64,000 bases of DNA from Chitinophagaceae bacterium (GCA_016704325.1 JADJAG010000001.1:186001-250000); one strand, 5' to 3'. Shown: positions 18,289-28,106, counted from the first letter of the stretch. The notes: a model not told the origin generated them from the sequence alone. Numbers and translations: made by a program.

Positions 18289-19875
18289 GTGAAAACCAAC
18301 TGGATGAATATGCTCGGAGTGAATGCGGAAAGGGTTTTACCCGGCATATTATTTATATGGAGGACGATATTTATATCTGCATCGTGTTTAATGGTTGGTA
18401 GTGACTTTGTATTGGCACAAACCGGAGAGCCGATTGAAATCATAAATGCCGACGAATTGCAATACAGTGAATCCGGTGGAGTTGGACTTAGAAAACTGGT
18501 AGGCAATGTGCAATTACAACAGAACGATGTCACACTCTTTTGTGATAATGCAGATTTTTATTTCGACCAGAATATAGTTGATGCCGTTGGAAATGTCCAC
18601 ATCAGGCAGGGCGATACCATACACATTTATGGGGAAACATTGCACTATGATGGTAATGTGAAACAGGCAAGATTGAAGAACAAAGTGAAGTTGACGGATT
18701 CGCGCATGGTGCTCACTACCGAAGAACTTGACTATGATCTTAATACACGCGTTGGTTACTACCTGACAGGAGGAACACTGGTAAGTGATGATGCTGTACT
18801 CACCAGCAAACATGGCTATTACTATTCGAACACAGCTGATATGTACTTCAAGAAAGATGTAAAACTTACGCATCCGGACTATGTGCTAACCACTGACACG
18901 CTCATTTTTAACACATCATCGCGAACAGCATATTTCATTAGCCCAACCAATATTGAATCCGATTCTTTCAATGTCTATTGTGAAGGAGGGTACTATAATA
19001 CGCAATTCGACATTTCTCAATTTGAAAAGAATGCCCGCCTGAATACACAAACGCAACAGTTGAAGGCCGACACCATTTTCTACCAACGTAAGCGTGGATA
19101 TGGGTATGCCCGATCGAATATCCGTTGGGCAGATACACTTAATAAAATCTTTATGCGGGGGAATTATGCACAATACAATGAGAAAAATGACCGGATAATG
19201 GCTACCAAACAAGCGGCGCTTATTTTGGTAATTGATGACGACTCTATGTTTGTTACGGCAGATACTTTATTTTCCTACAAAGACTCAATAGGTGGCTATC
19301 GTAACCTCTTCGCCTTTCACCAGGTCCGGATTTTCAAAAGCGATCTCCAGGGAATCTGCGACTCTATTGCATTCAGCTATAGAGATTCCGTATTCAGGAT
19401 GTTCGATCAACCGGTACTTTGGGTGGATGAAAATCAGTTGAGTGCAGATACCATGCGAATGTACTTGCGGGGAGAACAACTCTATAAAATGGAATTGCTG
19501 CAAACCGCACTTGCCGTTAATGAACCGGATTCAGGTTTATATAACCAGATACAGGGTAAGGATATGTTTGGATATTTTGCCGATGGCCAGTTGGAACGGC
19601 TCGAAGTTATTGGCAATGGAGAAAGCATCTACTACGCCAAAGATGACAGTAACAGTTATATCGGAGTAAACAAAGCCATTTGCAGTAACATGAATATCTA
19701 CTTTACCGATGACAAACAGGTAGACCGAATATACTTTTTAACCAAACCGGATGCCGCACTGTATCCGTTGAGTCAGTTTCCGAAAGAAGAAGCCAGCCTG
19801 AAAAATTTTCAATGGCTGATCGGCAAAAAGCCGAAATCAAGAGAAGAACTCTTGCAGCCGATTTTGAACAACTAA
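18289..19875 (+). CDS. OstA/LptA-like periplasmic protein
   Basis: A 528-residue protein with an N-terminal signal segment (about 18-40, ending VLAQ). Repeated OstA/LptA-type beta-jellyroll units follow: ADELQYSES, LVGNVQLQQNDVTLFCDNA, VGNVHIRQGDTIHIYGE and onward. LptA-like proteins form the periplasmic bridge carrying LPS to LptD. This one is much longer than E. coli LptA, as is usual for Bacteroidota homologues, and lies near lptD. The frame starts at GTG 18289; in-frame ATGs at 18304 and 18310 are alternatives. It closes the amidase-MCE-OstA run. Confidence 0.8.
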   Translation: MKTNWMNMLGVNAERVLPGILFIWRTIFISASCLMVGSDFVLAQTGEPIEIINADELQYSESGGVGLRKLVGNVQLQQNDVTLFCDNADFYFDQNIVDAVGNVHIRQGDTIHIYGETLHYDGNVKQARLKNKVKLTDSRMVLTTEELDYDLNTRVGYYLTGGTLVSDDAVLTSKHGYYYSNTADMYFKKDVKLTHPDYVLTTDTLIFNTSSRTAYFISPTNIESDSFNVYCEGGYYNTQFDISQFEKNARLNTQTQQLKADTIFYQRKRGYGYARSNIRWADTLNKIFMRGNYAQYNEKNDRIMATKQAALILVIDDDSMFVTADTLFSYKDSIGGYRNLFAFHQVRIFKSDLQGICDSIAFSYRDSVFRMFDQPVLWVDENQLSADTMRMYLRGEQLYKMELLQTALAVNEPDSGLYNQIQGKDMFGYFADGQLERLEVIGNGESIYYAKDDSNSYIGVNKAICSNMNIYFTDDKQVDRIYFLTKPDAALYPLSQFPKEEASLKNFQWLIGKKPKSREELLQPILNN

Positions 19876-20008
19876 AAGTTGTTGAGGGAGCTTGATTCAT
19901 AGTTTCTGTTGTCATTGACCCTCGGTGGGGATAACTTCTGTGATATTGTTTTTCTAGTTCCGCTCTTAAATACGAATTTTGCTTCCGGTCAGCAGGCGTC
20001 CGGACACT

Positions 20009-20212
20009 ATGTACATCATCAAGATTCAGGGCAAAGTAAAAATTCCCGATTACATTCAAATACGTGACGATCAGTTTACGTTGCTTTCTTATTTTCGTGC
20101 AGATCGGCCTGAAGATGCACTTAGAAAAATCGGATTAGGGGACAGGGAAGCAGCAGTAAAAAAAATAATTGAATCGTTGCCTTATGGTAAGATTCAGAAA
20201 ATGGAACTATAA
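20009..20212 (+). CDS. Small conserved hypothetical protein next to ftsE
   Basis: A 67-residue protein from ATG 20009 (MYIIKIQGKVKIPDYIQIRD). It has an N-terminal beta-strand-like segment and a charged C-terminal helix (DREAAVKKIIESLPYGKIQ). No family function is recognised. It ends 38 bp before the ftsE start on the same strand, so co-transcription is likely. The frame extends ten codons upstream, but that part has no coding character. Confidence 0.6.
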   Translation: MYIIKIQGKVKIPDYIQIRDDQFTLLSYFRADRPEDALRKIGLGDREAAVKKIIESLPYGKIQKMEL

Positions 20213-20250
20213 GAATTTAAGGAGAACCATTTGAATAAAATGGAAGCTTT

Positions 20251-20943
20251 ATGGAAGAACAGGTAATCATAGAAATAAAGAACGGTATTATTTATCAGCA
20301 GGAGACATTGATATTAAACAATGTAAACCTGACGATACGAAAAGGTGAGTTTGTTTATCTTATCGGAAGAACAGGGAGCGGCAAAAGTTCGTTGCTGAAA
20401 GTATTGTATGGCGATTTGCCATTGGCCGGCGGTTCAGGTTTTGTGGCCGGGCATGATCTAAAAACGATCACGTGGAAGAAACTGCCTTTTCTGCGAAGAA
20501 ATCTCGGTATCGTTTTTCAGGATTTCCAGTTGCTCACAGACAGGACCATTGATGCAAACTTAAGTTTTGTGTTGCATGCAACCGGTTGGACAGATAAAGA
20601 AAAGATGCGCGCACGCATTGCCGAAGTTTTAGAAATGGTGAACCTGAAAACGAAAGGGTTTAAAATGCCGCATGAACTATCTGGTGGTGAACAACAACGA
20701 GTGGTGATTGCCAGGGCACTGCTGAATCATCCAGCCCTCATCCTCGCCGACGAGCCTACTGGCAACCTTGACCCGGATACTTCAGACGAAATACTCAGGC
20801 TGCTGATGGAGATCAGCAGGGAATCCAATACGGCCGTGCTTATTGCCTCTCACGATTTTATGACCATACAGAAATTCCCGTCGCGTACATTGAAATGTGA
20901 AAATGGAAAGGTGCTCGATACCAACGTATTTGAGACGGTATAG
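20251..20943 (+). CDS. ftsE: Cell-division ABC ATPase FtsE
   Basis: A 230-residue ABC ATPase. Walker A is GRTGSGKS (39-46), the signature is LSGGEQQR (143-150) and Walker B is LILADEPTGNLD with Asp167-Glu168. The sequence matches FtsE/LolD-type ATPases, and FDFQ-like GIVFQDFQLL is typical of FtsE. Working with FtsX, FtsE regulates septal peptidoglycan hydrolases. No ftsX is adjacent, so the partner must be elsewhere. The upstream amidase with a SPOR-like domain fits a septal context. It is convergent with the glycosyltransferase that follows. Confidence 0.83.
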   Translation: MEEQVIIEIKNGIIYQQETLILNNVNLTIRKGEFVYLIGRTGSGKSSLLKVLYGDLPLAGGSGFVAGHDLKTITWKKLPFLRRNLGIVFQDFQLLTDRTIDANLSFVLHATGWTDKEKMRARIAEVLEMVNLKTKGFKMPHELSGGEQQRVVIARALLNHPALILADEPTGNLDPDTSDEILRLLMEISRESNTAVLIASHDFMTIQKFPSRTLKCENGKVLDTNVFETV

Positions 20944-20966
20944 ATTACCCGTGTTTTAATAGTGTT

Positions 20967-22094
20967 TTATTGACTAACCGTATATAAAATGTCGATAAGC
21001 TGCGCAGCATTTGCTGCATTCGAGTAGGATTTTCCTAACACCACTTTTCTCTTCTGGATATCTGATGCTTCAAAGGACTGTTCCATCAATTCAACAACTG
21101 CCTGTTTCATCTCTTCTGATTTTTCTCTGACAATACAAAGGTCACCCAATCCGGTATTTTCGACCATCGGGGAATTAACCAGCACAAACCTTCCGTTAAA
21201 CAATGCATTCAGCAACTTCAGCTTAGTGCCCGTATTTTGAAAAGTCGGCAGCAGGTTGACATGTGCATTACGGATTAAACGCATCATTTCAAGTTCCCCG
21301 GGATTGATACGTAATTCAATATTGCGGTTTTTCTTCACCAACTCAACAAGCATGCTGGAAGGGTCAGACCCTGCAATAATCAGTTTTATTTGCAGGTCGT
21401 TAAAAATTTTGCTTACCAGGAAAAGTGCTGCCTGGTTATTCTCCACTACAGACAGGTTCCCATGATACAGTACGTAGGTACCTTTTCCCGGTAGCGACAA
21501 AACTTCTTCATTGGGGTGAAAAGCCGGTAACCAGGTTACGTTATCAAATTTCTTCAGAAGGTATTCATGATCATTTTTTGAGATGGGCAGCAGGTGGTCA
21601 GCATTCGTTAATATTTTCTCAAAATTCTTCAGTTTAATAGATTCCGTAAAAAAGTAAAACCTGCGAAACATACTGGTTTCATTCTTTCCAAGATGCCGGT
21701 AGTAATCCCATTCCACATTATGCATTCGGACAGTCTTTAAGCGGTTCTTGATTTCATCATGAGAAAGATAATAGCAGGTATGCAGCCCTTCAAATAATAT
21801 CGGCGCTTCATCTACTGCGAGATTCTTCAGCAACTCACTTGATTTCCTGGTCTTAACGATGTAAGGAGTGGGCGAAGTGAAATCACGGAAACTATGCTCC
21901 CGCTTGTAATAAAATACCTGGTGACATATCTGGTTCAATACGTCCGCTTCTTTACGACCATATTCAAAGCAATGCAGTGTGATCTTGATACCATACGCAT
22001 GTAAAGCCACGAGCTTATAAAATACATCCATCACGCCGCCATAGTCTGGTGGGTATGGTACATTGAATGAGATAATGTGTAAATGCTTGCTCAT
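20967..22094 (-). CDS. Glycosyltransferase, GT-B fold (GT4-like)
   Basis: A 375-residue cytoplasmic glycosyltransferase. The N-terminal domain starts with a Rossmann strand and a Gly-rich turn (IISFNVPYPPDYGGVMDVFY). The C-terminal donor-binding domain has YVLYHGNLSVVENN and LIIAGSDPS, then the acidic/Asn region GTKLKLLNALFNGRFVLVN. Donor and acceptor are unknown; cell-surface polysaccharide or lipid-linked sugar is likely. Its start overlaps the stop of the next glycosyltransferase gene upstream by four bases (ATGA), so the two are translationally coupled. Confidence 0.78.
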   Translation of the reverse strand: MSKHLHIISFNVPYPPDYGGVMDVFYKLVALHAYGIKITLHCFEYGRKEADVLNQICHQVFYYKREHSFRDFTSPTPYIVKTRKSSELLKNLAVDEAPILFEGLHTCYYLSHDEIKNRLKTVRMHNVEWDYYRHLGKNETSMFRRFYFFTESIKLKNFEKILTNADHLLPISKNDHEYLLKKFDNVTWLPAFHPNEEVLSLPGKGTYVLYHGNLSVVENNQAALFLVSKIFNDLQIKLIIAGSDPSSMLVELVKKNRNIELRINPGELEMMRLIRNAHVNLLPTFQNTGTKLKLLNALFNGRFVLVNSPMVENTGLGDLCIVREKSEEMKQAVVELMEQSFEASDIQKRKVVLGKSYSNAANAAQLIDILYTVSQ

Positions 22095-23185
22095 TGTAGC
22101 GCCCGGTAGAAGGCAAGCAATTTAAGCGCTTCCTGCTGCCAGTTCCATGTGTTTCGTGCACGAAGGCAATTTTCCTTCAGGCGAAAATAAGCATCTTTGT
22201 CCTGTTCAAGCATGGTTATAGCTTGTACCAAGGTCTCCTTTTGCAGATCATTAACAAGAAGCGCTACTTCAAACTGTTTATTGAGTTTGATGTACTCCGG
22301 AAAATTCATGGTAATTACAGGCACTCCGGCATGAACGCAATCAAAAAATTTGTTGGCAAGAGAATAGTAATAACTCAAGCCTTTATTCTCAAGCAGGTTG
22401 ACACCAATAAAGCTTGAGTGCGTAAGTTGCCTTAACTCACCGGGCAACTTTTGTCCAAGGAATTCTATTTTTTCATTGTACCCGGAATTGCGTGCCATTT
22501 CTCTTAGCGGAATCGATAAATCGCCTTCTCCGGCCAATTTTAGTTGAAGCGGCAATTCCTCCATTGCTTTAATCAGTTGCGACAAACCTCTTCCTTCATT
22601 CAATGCTCCCTGGTACAAAATGTACCGCCTGCTTTGCGGAACGTTTGCAGGTATTTTTTCCTCCTGTAGTAGCGGCACATTTCTGATTACCTCGAAGTGC
22701 CTTTCGTACTTTTGTTGGAAGAAGTCAGCAAGGCCATCACTCACTGTGTAACAATTCCTCACTCTTCGTATGGCGAATTTCTCCACCCTTCGCCATATTT
22801 TTTGAATGAAAGGACGTCTTACGACCTCTGGCACCTCTGAAAAAAGTTCATGTGCATCATAAACACACTTCTTCCGTTTCCATTTGGAAACCAGGTAACA
22901 GGGGAGGATCGTATCGAGATCAATACCGCAACATATATCAAACTTCTTAAACAGGAGAAAACAAAAAAGACGGACGTTATACTCAAGATAGAACAGTTTG
23001 CCTTTCTTGAAAACCAAGTGGAGCCGCTGCTGCGCATACGGTTCATTGTTTAATGGAATGCTGTTGGGTAACTGCCTTCCAACGAGTAGTACCTCATAGC
23101 CGGCATGAGCAAGCGATCCGCATATGCGTTTCATTCGCTGATCGTACGTCAGATCATTAACAACAGTGAAAATGATTCGGCTCAA
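22091..23185 (-). CDS. Glycosyltransferase, GT-B fold
   Basis: A 364-residue glycosyltransferase. Its N-terminal domain begins IIFTVVNDLTYDQRMKRIC, a form common among Bacteroidota GT4 enzymes. The C-terminal domain has YILYQGALNEGRGLSQLIKA, LKLAGEGD and a donor-site segment (LANKFFDCVHAGVPVIT). The likely role is sugar transfer from a nucleotide sugar during surface glycan synthesis; specificity is unknown. It is the first gene of a two-gene coupled unit with the gene at 20967. Confidence 0.8.
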   Translation of the reverse strand: MSRIIFTVVNDLTYDQRMKRICGSLAHAGYEVLLVGRQLPNSIPLNNEPYAQQRLHLVFKKGKLFYLEYNVRLFCFLLFKKFDICCGIDLDTILPCYLVSKWKRKKCVYDAHELFSEVPEVVRRPFIQKIWRRVEKFAIRRVRNCYTVSDGLADFFQQKYERHFEVIRNVPLLQEEKIPANVPQSRRYILYQGALNEGRGLSQLIKAMEELPLQLKLAGEGDLSIPLREMARNSGYNEKIEFLGQKLPGELRQLTHSSFIGVNLLENKGLSYYYSLANKFFDCVHAGVPVITMNFPEYIKLNKQFEVALLVNDLQKETLVQAITMLEQDKDAYFRLKENCLRARNTWNWQQEALKLLAFYRALQ

Positions 23186-23349
23186 TGGATTTCGAAAATC
23201 GAAGAAGAATTAAGGAAGTTATGTGATGGTTTCATTGCTTCGCTCTTTCAAGAGTCACAAATGTAATTAAACAGCAAACCACATCGATCCAGTCAGCTCA
23301 AAAACATCAGGTGCTATACTAACAAGCAAACTATCTTCCAGTGAAATCG

Positions 23350-25254
23350 CTATTTTCGGAAAGTAAGTTGATTTTGTTCATTCAGTTTTAATTCTTCACT
23401 GTCAAGCAACCACTGAATGGTTTCCAGTAATTTCTTTTCCTGCGTTTTTGGCGTTTTGCTGACAAGTTCTGAAATGGTATAATGCCGTTGTTTAACCAAC
23501 GATTTAACCTGTTCAGTAATCCGGGAAAATTCTAATTCGGAAAGATTGAGTTTGTTGCGGTTTAAGCAAACATCACAGATGCCACAGCGTGTTTCATTCT
23601 CTTCACCAAAATAAGCTAGTAGCATTTGGCTGCGGCACCGGTAGCCTGTTATCAAATAGCGTTTCATGGCAGTCACCCGTTTCTCATGTGCCTCCTTCCT
23701 TTGCTTTAGCAGTTCTATGTTGAAAGGCATCCGTTCACTGTCAGCTCTCGGCAAAATAAAGGTAATCTGCGGAGCATCCTTTTGAGGTTCATATTTCAGT
23801 AACTGAAAATTTTCAAGATCCTTTAGCTGCTGTATCACTTCACGATAGTTTAGTCCTGTATATTTTGACAGATCACTCTCATTAATCATTACAAACGACT
23901 CGAATATTCCGGAATATGCCCTCAGCAACGTTCTGATCAAAATCTCGTACTTCTTGTTTTCCACTTCAAACTTGTAAAGCATTTCCTTATTCACAATCAG
24001 CAATATCCGAGATCGCATATATACCGATTCCGTAACAGCAATATAGCCTTCCTGCTCCAGTACTTTTAATGTTTGCAATGTTTCGGGTGGTTTTAGTTTA
24101 AAGGCCTTGCAAAAGGTGGCAATGTCAAAATCGAAACTTGCCTGCTCGCCTGCACCGATGGCCAGCTGAAAATGGTTCGCCAATGCCTGGTATGTTGCCC
24201 TGATTTTAGCAATAGAAGGAAGATAATTAGTTAAACGCTCTTCTAATTCAGCAATATCTGCATTGTTATAGAGCAATACGGCAAACGACTTTTTACCATC
24301 ACGCCCGCCACGACCTGCCTCCTGGAAGTAGGATTCAATGTTATCAGGAACATCCATATGCACCACCAGTCTTACATCCGGCTTATCAATACCCATCCCA
24401 AAGGCATTGGTGGAAACCATTACACGTGTTTTATTCCTGGTCCAGGAATCCTGCTTCTTCGAACGGGTTGCATGATCCAATCCGGCATGATAATAATCGG
24501 CACTTATCTTATTCTTTACCAGGTAGTCGGCAATTTCTTTTGTTTTTCTCCGGTTGCGTACATATGCAATAGCCGTTCCCGGCACCTTGTTAAGCATCTT
24601 GACCAGCCGTTCATACTTACTGTCTTCAAAAAGTACAGAGTAAGAGAGGTTAGTGCGCTCAAAGCTTTTTTGAAAAATATTTTTTTCTTTAAACGCCAGC
24701 TTATCACAAATATCATCTACCACGGGTGGTGTGGCCGTAGCTGTTAACGCAAGCACGGGAACAGCAGGAATGAGTGCACGGAATGCAGCTATCCGCAGGT
24801 ATTGCGGCCTGAAATCATAACCCCATTGTGAGATACAATGTGCTTCATCAACGGCTAACAGGTTCACGTTCATTTTTGTAACCCGCACCATTAGAATATC
24901 CGTGCTCAGTCGTTCGGGTGATACATAAAGAAATTTAATATTGCCATAAACACAATTATCAATAGCCATGTCAATTTCTTGTTTGCTCATTCCACTGAAA
25001 ATGGCAACAGCTTTAATCCCTTTAGCAGTCAGGTTAGCTACCTGGTCTTTCATCAGGGCAATTAAAGGAGAGATAACGATGCATATGCCATCCTTTGCAA
25101 GAGCCGGTACCTGGAAACAAACGGACTTACCTCCACCGGTTGGTAAAAGTGCCAATGTATCTTTCCCTGAAAGCACTGATATGATGATGTCTTCCTGGAC
25201 ATCACGAAAATGACTGAAGCCCCAATATTTCTTTAATATATCCTGTATGGTCAT
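23350..25254 (-). CDS. recQ: ATP-dependent DNA helicase RecQ
   Basis: A 634-residue superfamily-2 3'-5' DNA helicase of recombination repair. Walker A is LLPTGGGKS (36-44) and motif II is DEAH (136-139) within DEAHCISQWGYDFRP, the RecQ aromatic-rich loop. Helicase motif VI is QEAGRGGRDG. The zinc-binding cysteines (YRCRSQM... CGICDVC, about 540-565) and an RQC winged helix complete it. No full HRDC domain is apparent at the C-terminus. ATG 25254 begins the usual family N-terminus. lolD lies 38 bp upstream on the same strand. Confidence 0.93.
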   Translation of the reverse strand: MTIQDILKKYWGFSHFRDVQEDIIISVLSGKDTLALLPTGGGKSVCFQVPALAKDGICIVISPLIALMKDQVANLTAKGIKAVAIFSGMSKQEIDMAIDNCVYGNIKFLYVSPERLSTDILMVRVTKMNVNLLAVDEAHCISQWGYDFRPQYLRIAAFRALIPAVPVLALTATATPPVVDDICDKLAFKEKNIFQKSFERTNLSYSVLFEDSKYERLVKMLNKVPGTAIAYVRNRRKTKEIADYLVKNKISADYYHAGLDHATRSKKQDSWTRNKTRVMVSTNAFGMGIDKPDVRLVVHMDVPDNIESYFQEAGRGGRDGKKSFAVLLYNNADIAELEERLTNYLPSIAKIRATYQALANHFQLAIGAGEQASFDFDIATFCKAFKLKPPETLQTLKVLEQEGYIAVTESVYMRSRILLIVNKEMLYKFEVENKKYEILIRTLLRAYSGIFESFVMINESDLSKYTGLNYREVIQQLKDLENFQLLKYEPQKDAPQITFILPRADSERMPFNIELLKQRKEAHEKRVTAMKRYLITGYRCRSQMLLAYFGEENETRCGICDVCLNRNKLNLSELEFSRITEQVKSLVKQRHYTISELVSKTPKTQEKKLLETIQWLLDSEELKLNEQNQLTFRK

Positions 25255-25292
25255 CAGTATAAATATAATGAAGTGTCACAACAAATTTCATT

Positions 25293-25949
25293 CTAATGTT
25301 GCGCAATAGTTCCATCCTTCATGGTTAGTTTCCTGTCAGCAAGGTCAGCCAGTTCCGTATTATGTGTTACAATAATGAATGTCTGGTTGAATTGCTTTCT
25401 TAACTGAAAAAAGAGTTGATGCAATTCCCTTGCTGCATCAGAATCCAGGTTGCCGGAAGGCTCATCTGCAAGTACTACTTTTGGGTCGTTGATCAAAGCA
25501 CGCGCCACAGCCACCCGCTGTTGTTCACCACCGGAAAGTTGTGATGGTTTATGATGTAACCTATCTTCCAGTCCGAGATATTGTAATAATTCCGCAGCTT
25601 TTAATTTTGTGTCGGCAACATTCATTCCGGCAATATGTGCCGGTATGGAAACATTTTCAATCGCTGTAAATTCCGGCAACAGATGATGAAACTGAAAAAC
25701 AAACCCTATTTGCTTGTTACGGAAGCGACCCAGTTTCTTGTCACTCAACTGAAAAACGTCTGTACCCTCATAAATCACTTTGCCCTCATTTGCACGGTCA
25801 AGGGTGCCAATAATATGCAATAGGGTGCTTTTCCCCGCGCCGGACGGACCCACAATCGAGATTACTTCACCCTGCTCAATATCAATCGAAACTCCCCTTA
25901 ATATGTGAAGATCACCATAGTATTTGTGAATATTGGTTACATGAATCAT
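25293..25949 (-). CDS. lolD: Lipoprotein-releasing ABC ATPase LolD
   Basis: A 218-residue ABC ATPase of the LolD/MacB group. It has Walker A GPSGAGKS (34-41), QIGFVFQFHHLLPEFTA (the LolD-typical Q-loop), signature LSGGEQQR and Walker B VVLADEPSGNLD. With a LolC/E-type permease it releases outer-membrane lipoproteins from the inner membrane. The permease gene is not adjacent. The assignment to LolD rather than a MacB-type exporter rests on the Q-loop and length. It is divergent from sucC and probably the first gene of a lolD-recQ unit. Confidence 0.83.
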   Translation of the reverse strand: MIHVTNIHKYYGDLHILRGVSIDIEQGEVISIVGPSGAGKSTLLHIIGTLDRANEGKVIYEGTDVFQLSDKKLGRFRNKQIGFVFQFHHLLPEFTAIENVSIPAHIAGMNVADTKLKAAELLQYLGLEDRLHHKPSQLSGGEQQRVAVARALINDPKVVLADEPSGNLDSDAARELHQLFFQLRKQFNQTFIIVTHNTELADLADRKLTMKDGTIAQH

Positions 25950-26207
25950 TGAGTGCTCGGGAATGCTGTTTTGAAATGCAGGTAAGGGAATATTCCGGAT
26001 TTATAGCAAATCATAACTCGGAAACAATAGCTACAATAATGCCAGCCACTTGTCAGGCAATTGGCCAGGTCGGATGAAGTGTGTGGCACTAACAGCATAA
26101 CCTCAAAGAAACACATTTTGTGTCACTCAACTGTCACAATGATTTTTGTTCGACGATAGAAAAACACCATTTGCCGAAACCGGTTTCAGTTTTCAGATTA
26201 TTCAGGC

Positions 26208-26215
26208 TATTTTTG
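26208..26215 (+). promoter_or_regulatory. Bacteroidota -7 box upstream of sucC
   Basis: TATTTTTG matches the Bacteroidota sigma-ABfr -7 consensus TAnnTTTG and lies 24 bp before ATG 26240. No TTG is found 17-23 bp upstream, so only the -7 half is supported. Confidence 0.45.
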
Positions 26216-26239
26216 CCCGTCATTCTAAATACATTCCAA

Positions 26240-27433
26240 ATGAATCTACACGAATACCAGGGGAAGGAATTATTGAAGCGGTTTGGAGTGCCTGTGCAAG
26301 AGGGTATTGCCGTAGCATCTGTTGACGCAGCTATTGATGCGGCAAAGCAATTGAAGAATGAAAGAGGCACTACGATTTGGGTGGTAAAGGCGCAAATTCA
26401 TGCCGGGGGCAGGGGAAAAGGTGGTGGCGTTAAAGTAGCGACCTCGCTGGACAAACTTAAAGAAAAAGCCGAACAGATCATTGGTATGCAGTTGGTGTCT
26501 CCTCAAACTGGTCCGGCAGGCAAAAAGGTAAATAAAGTTTTGATTGCGGAAGATGTCTATTACGGGAAAGAAGAAGAACGCAAAGAATTTTACCTGAGTG
26601 TTTTGTTGGACAGGGAACGCAAGAAAAATGTAATTATCTATTCTACAGAAGGTGGAATGGACATTGAAGAGGTAGCCGATAAGCACCCTGAAAAGATAAA
26701 CAAGGAGTGGATTGATCCAAAAGATGGTCTTCAGCCATACCAGGCAAGGAAAATTGCATTTAAGCTGGGGCTATCAGGCGATGCCTATAAAAACATGGTC
26801 GCTTTCGTAACTAATATTTATCGTGCCTATGTGGAATTGGATTGTGCACTGATAGAGATCAATCCGGCTTTGAAAACCGCCGATAATAAAATTCTTGCTG
26901 TCGATGCCAAAGTGAAGGTTGACGACAATGCCTTGTATAGGCATAAGGAATATGCGGACATGCGTGATGTAACCGAAGAAGATCCTACTGAGGTAGAGGC
27001 CAGCAGATACAATCTGAACTTTATTAAACTTGATGGCAACGTTGGCTGTATGGTAAATGGTGCCGGACTTGCCATGGCCACTATGGATATGATTAAGCTG
27101 GCAGGTGGATCTCCGGCAAACTTTCTCGACGTTGGCGGAACAGCCAATGCACAAACCACGGAAGCCGGCTTTAGAATCATACTTGCAGACCCTAATGTTA
27201 AAGCAATCCTCATCAATATTTTTGGAGGTATTGTCCGCTGCGACCGCGTTGCACAAGGTATTGTCGACGCTTACAAAAATATTGGAAACATAGATGTTCC
27301 GATCATTGTCCGTTTACAAGGAACCAATGCCGAACTCGCCAAGGAACTAATTGATAAGTCGGGACTGAAAGTGTTTTCTGCTATTGAATTAAGAGAAGCT
27401 GCCGAACTGGTTAATAAAGTAATTGCCGCATAA
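26240..27433 (+). CDS. sucC: Succinyl-CoA synthetase beta subunit
   Basis: TCA-cycle enzyme: the beta subunit binds nucleotide through an ATP-grasp domain and, with the alpha subunit SucD, interconverts succinyl-CoA and succinate. The 397-residue length is typical. ATG 26240 begins MNLHEYQGKELLKRFGVPV, the canonical N-terminus; the 40 codons upstream are not conserved-looking. Further motifs are HAGGRGKGGGVK, LIEINPA and the C-terminal GGIVRCDRVAQG. sucD is not adjacent. Confidence 0.95.
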   Translation: MNLHEYQGKELLKRFGVPVQEGIAVASVDAAIDAAKQLKNERGTTIWVVKAQIHAGGRGKGGGVKVATSLDKLKEKAEQIIGMQLVSPQTGPAGKKVNKVLIAEDVYYGKEEERKEFYLSVLLDRERKKNVIIYSTEGGMDIEEVADKHPEKINKEWIDPKDGLQPYQARKIAFKLGLSGDAYKNMVAFVTNIYRAYVELDCALIEINPALKTADNKILAVDAKVKVDDNALYRHKEYADMRDVTEEDPTEVEASRYNLNFIKLDGNVGCMVNGAGLAMATMDMIKLAGGSPANFLDVGGTANAQTTEAGFRIILADPNVKAILINIFGGIVRCDRVAQGIVDAYKNIGNIDVPIIVRLQGTNAELAKELIDKSGLKVFSAIELREAAELVNKVIAA

Positions 27434-27503
27434 CCGGGACAGCCTGCATAATGTTACTCTTTGGATCGTTGTAGTTTAATTGATTTGGTAAAACACAATC
27501 ATT

Positions 27504-28106
27504 TTGCTGTTAAAAATACTTCCGAATAAAATCAGTGAGCAGAAGATCAGTATGGTCGTCGATCAATTGAAGAACGGTGGACTTATTGTTTTTCCAACAG
27601 ACACAGTGTATGCTTTCGGTGGCGACCTGTATCAGCCAAGAGCAATAGAAAGACTCATCAAACTGAGCGGTAAGAAGCGCCCGGACTTCTCCTTTATATG
27701 TAATGATATTGCACAGGCCCAGGAGTATACTGCAGGACTGGATACGCCGGTATTTAAGGAAATGAAACGGCTGTTTCCCGGACCTTATACAATGATTGTT
27801 AATGCAGCGCCGCAGGTTGCCCGGTTCTTTCAGACTAACAAGCGTACTGTCGGCATCCGTATCCCCGATAATGCGATCGCACGAGCAATAGCAAAGGCGC
27901 TCGGGCATCCGATTATTTCTACTTCACTGCACGATGAGGATGTTATTCTGGATTATATCACAGATCCCAGGGAAATTGAACAACGGTTTCATAGCCAGAT
28001 TTCAGTAGTAATTGATGGCGGTGTGGGAGGCAATATGCCCTCCACCGTAATTGATTATACAAAGGATGAACCCCTCTTGGTCAGAGAAGGGGCTGGAACG
28101 TGGTAA
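27504..28106 (+). CDS. Sua5/YciO/YrdC-family threonylcarbamoyl-AMP synthase
   Basis: A 200-residue protein with the YrdC fold. Family segments are GGLIVFPTDTVYAFGGDL, IERLIKLSGKKRPDFSFI, FPGPYTMIV and VGIRIPDN. Sua5/TsaC members make threonylcarbamoyl-AMP for the t6A37 tRNA modification. The sequence looks closest to the YciO branch, which shares the fold but for which that activity is less certain. The C-terminal Sua5 domain is absent. The start codon is TTG 27504. It lies 70 bp after sucC on the same strand. Confidence 0.8.
   Translation: MLLKILPNKISEQKISMVVDQLKNGGLIVFPTDTVYAFGGDLYQPRAIERLIKLSGKKRPDFSFICNDIAQAQEYTAGLDTPVFKEMKRLFPGPYTMIVNAAPQVARFFQTNKRTVGIRIPDNAIARAIAKALGHPIISTSLHDEDVILDYITDPREIEQRFHSQISVVIDGGVGGNMPSTVIDYTKDEPLLVREGAGTW

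Noticed and set aside
19866..19882. Hairpin AACAACT-AAA-AGTTGTT at the end of the OstA-like gene as a terminator
   Set aside because: The stem is A/T-rich, only 7 bp, overlaps the stop codon and lacks a T-tract.
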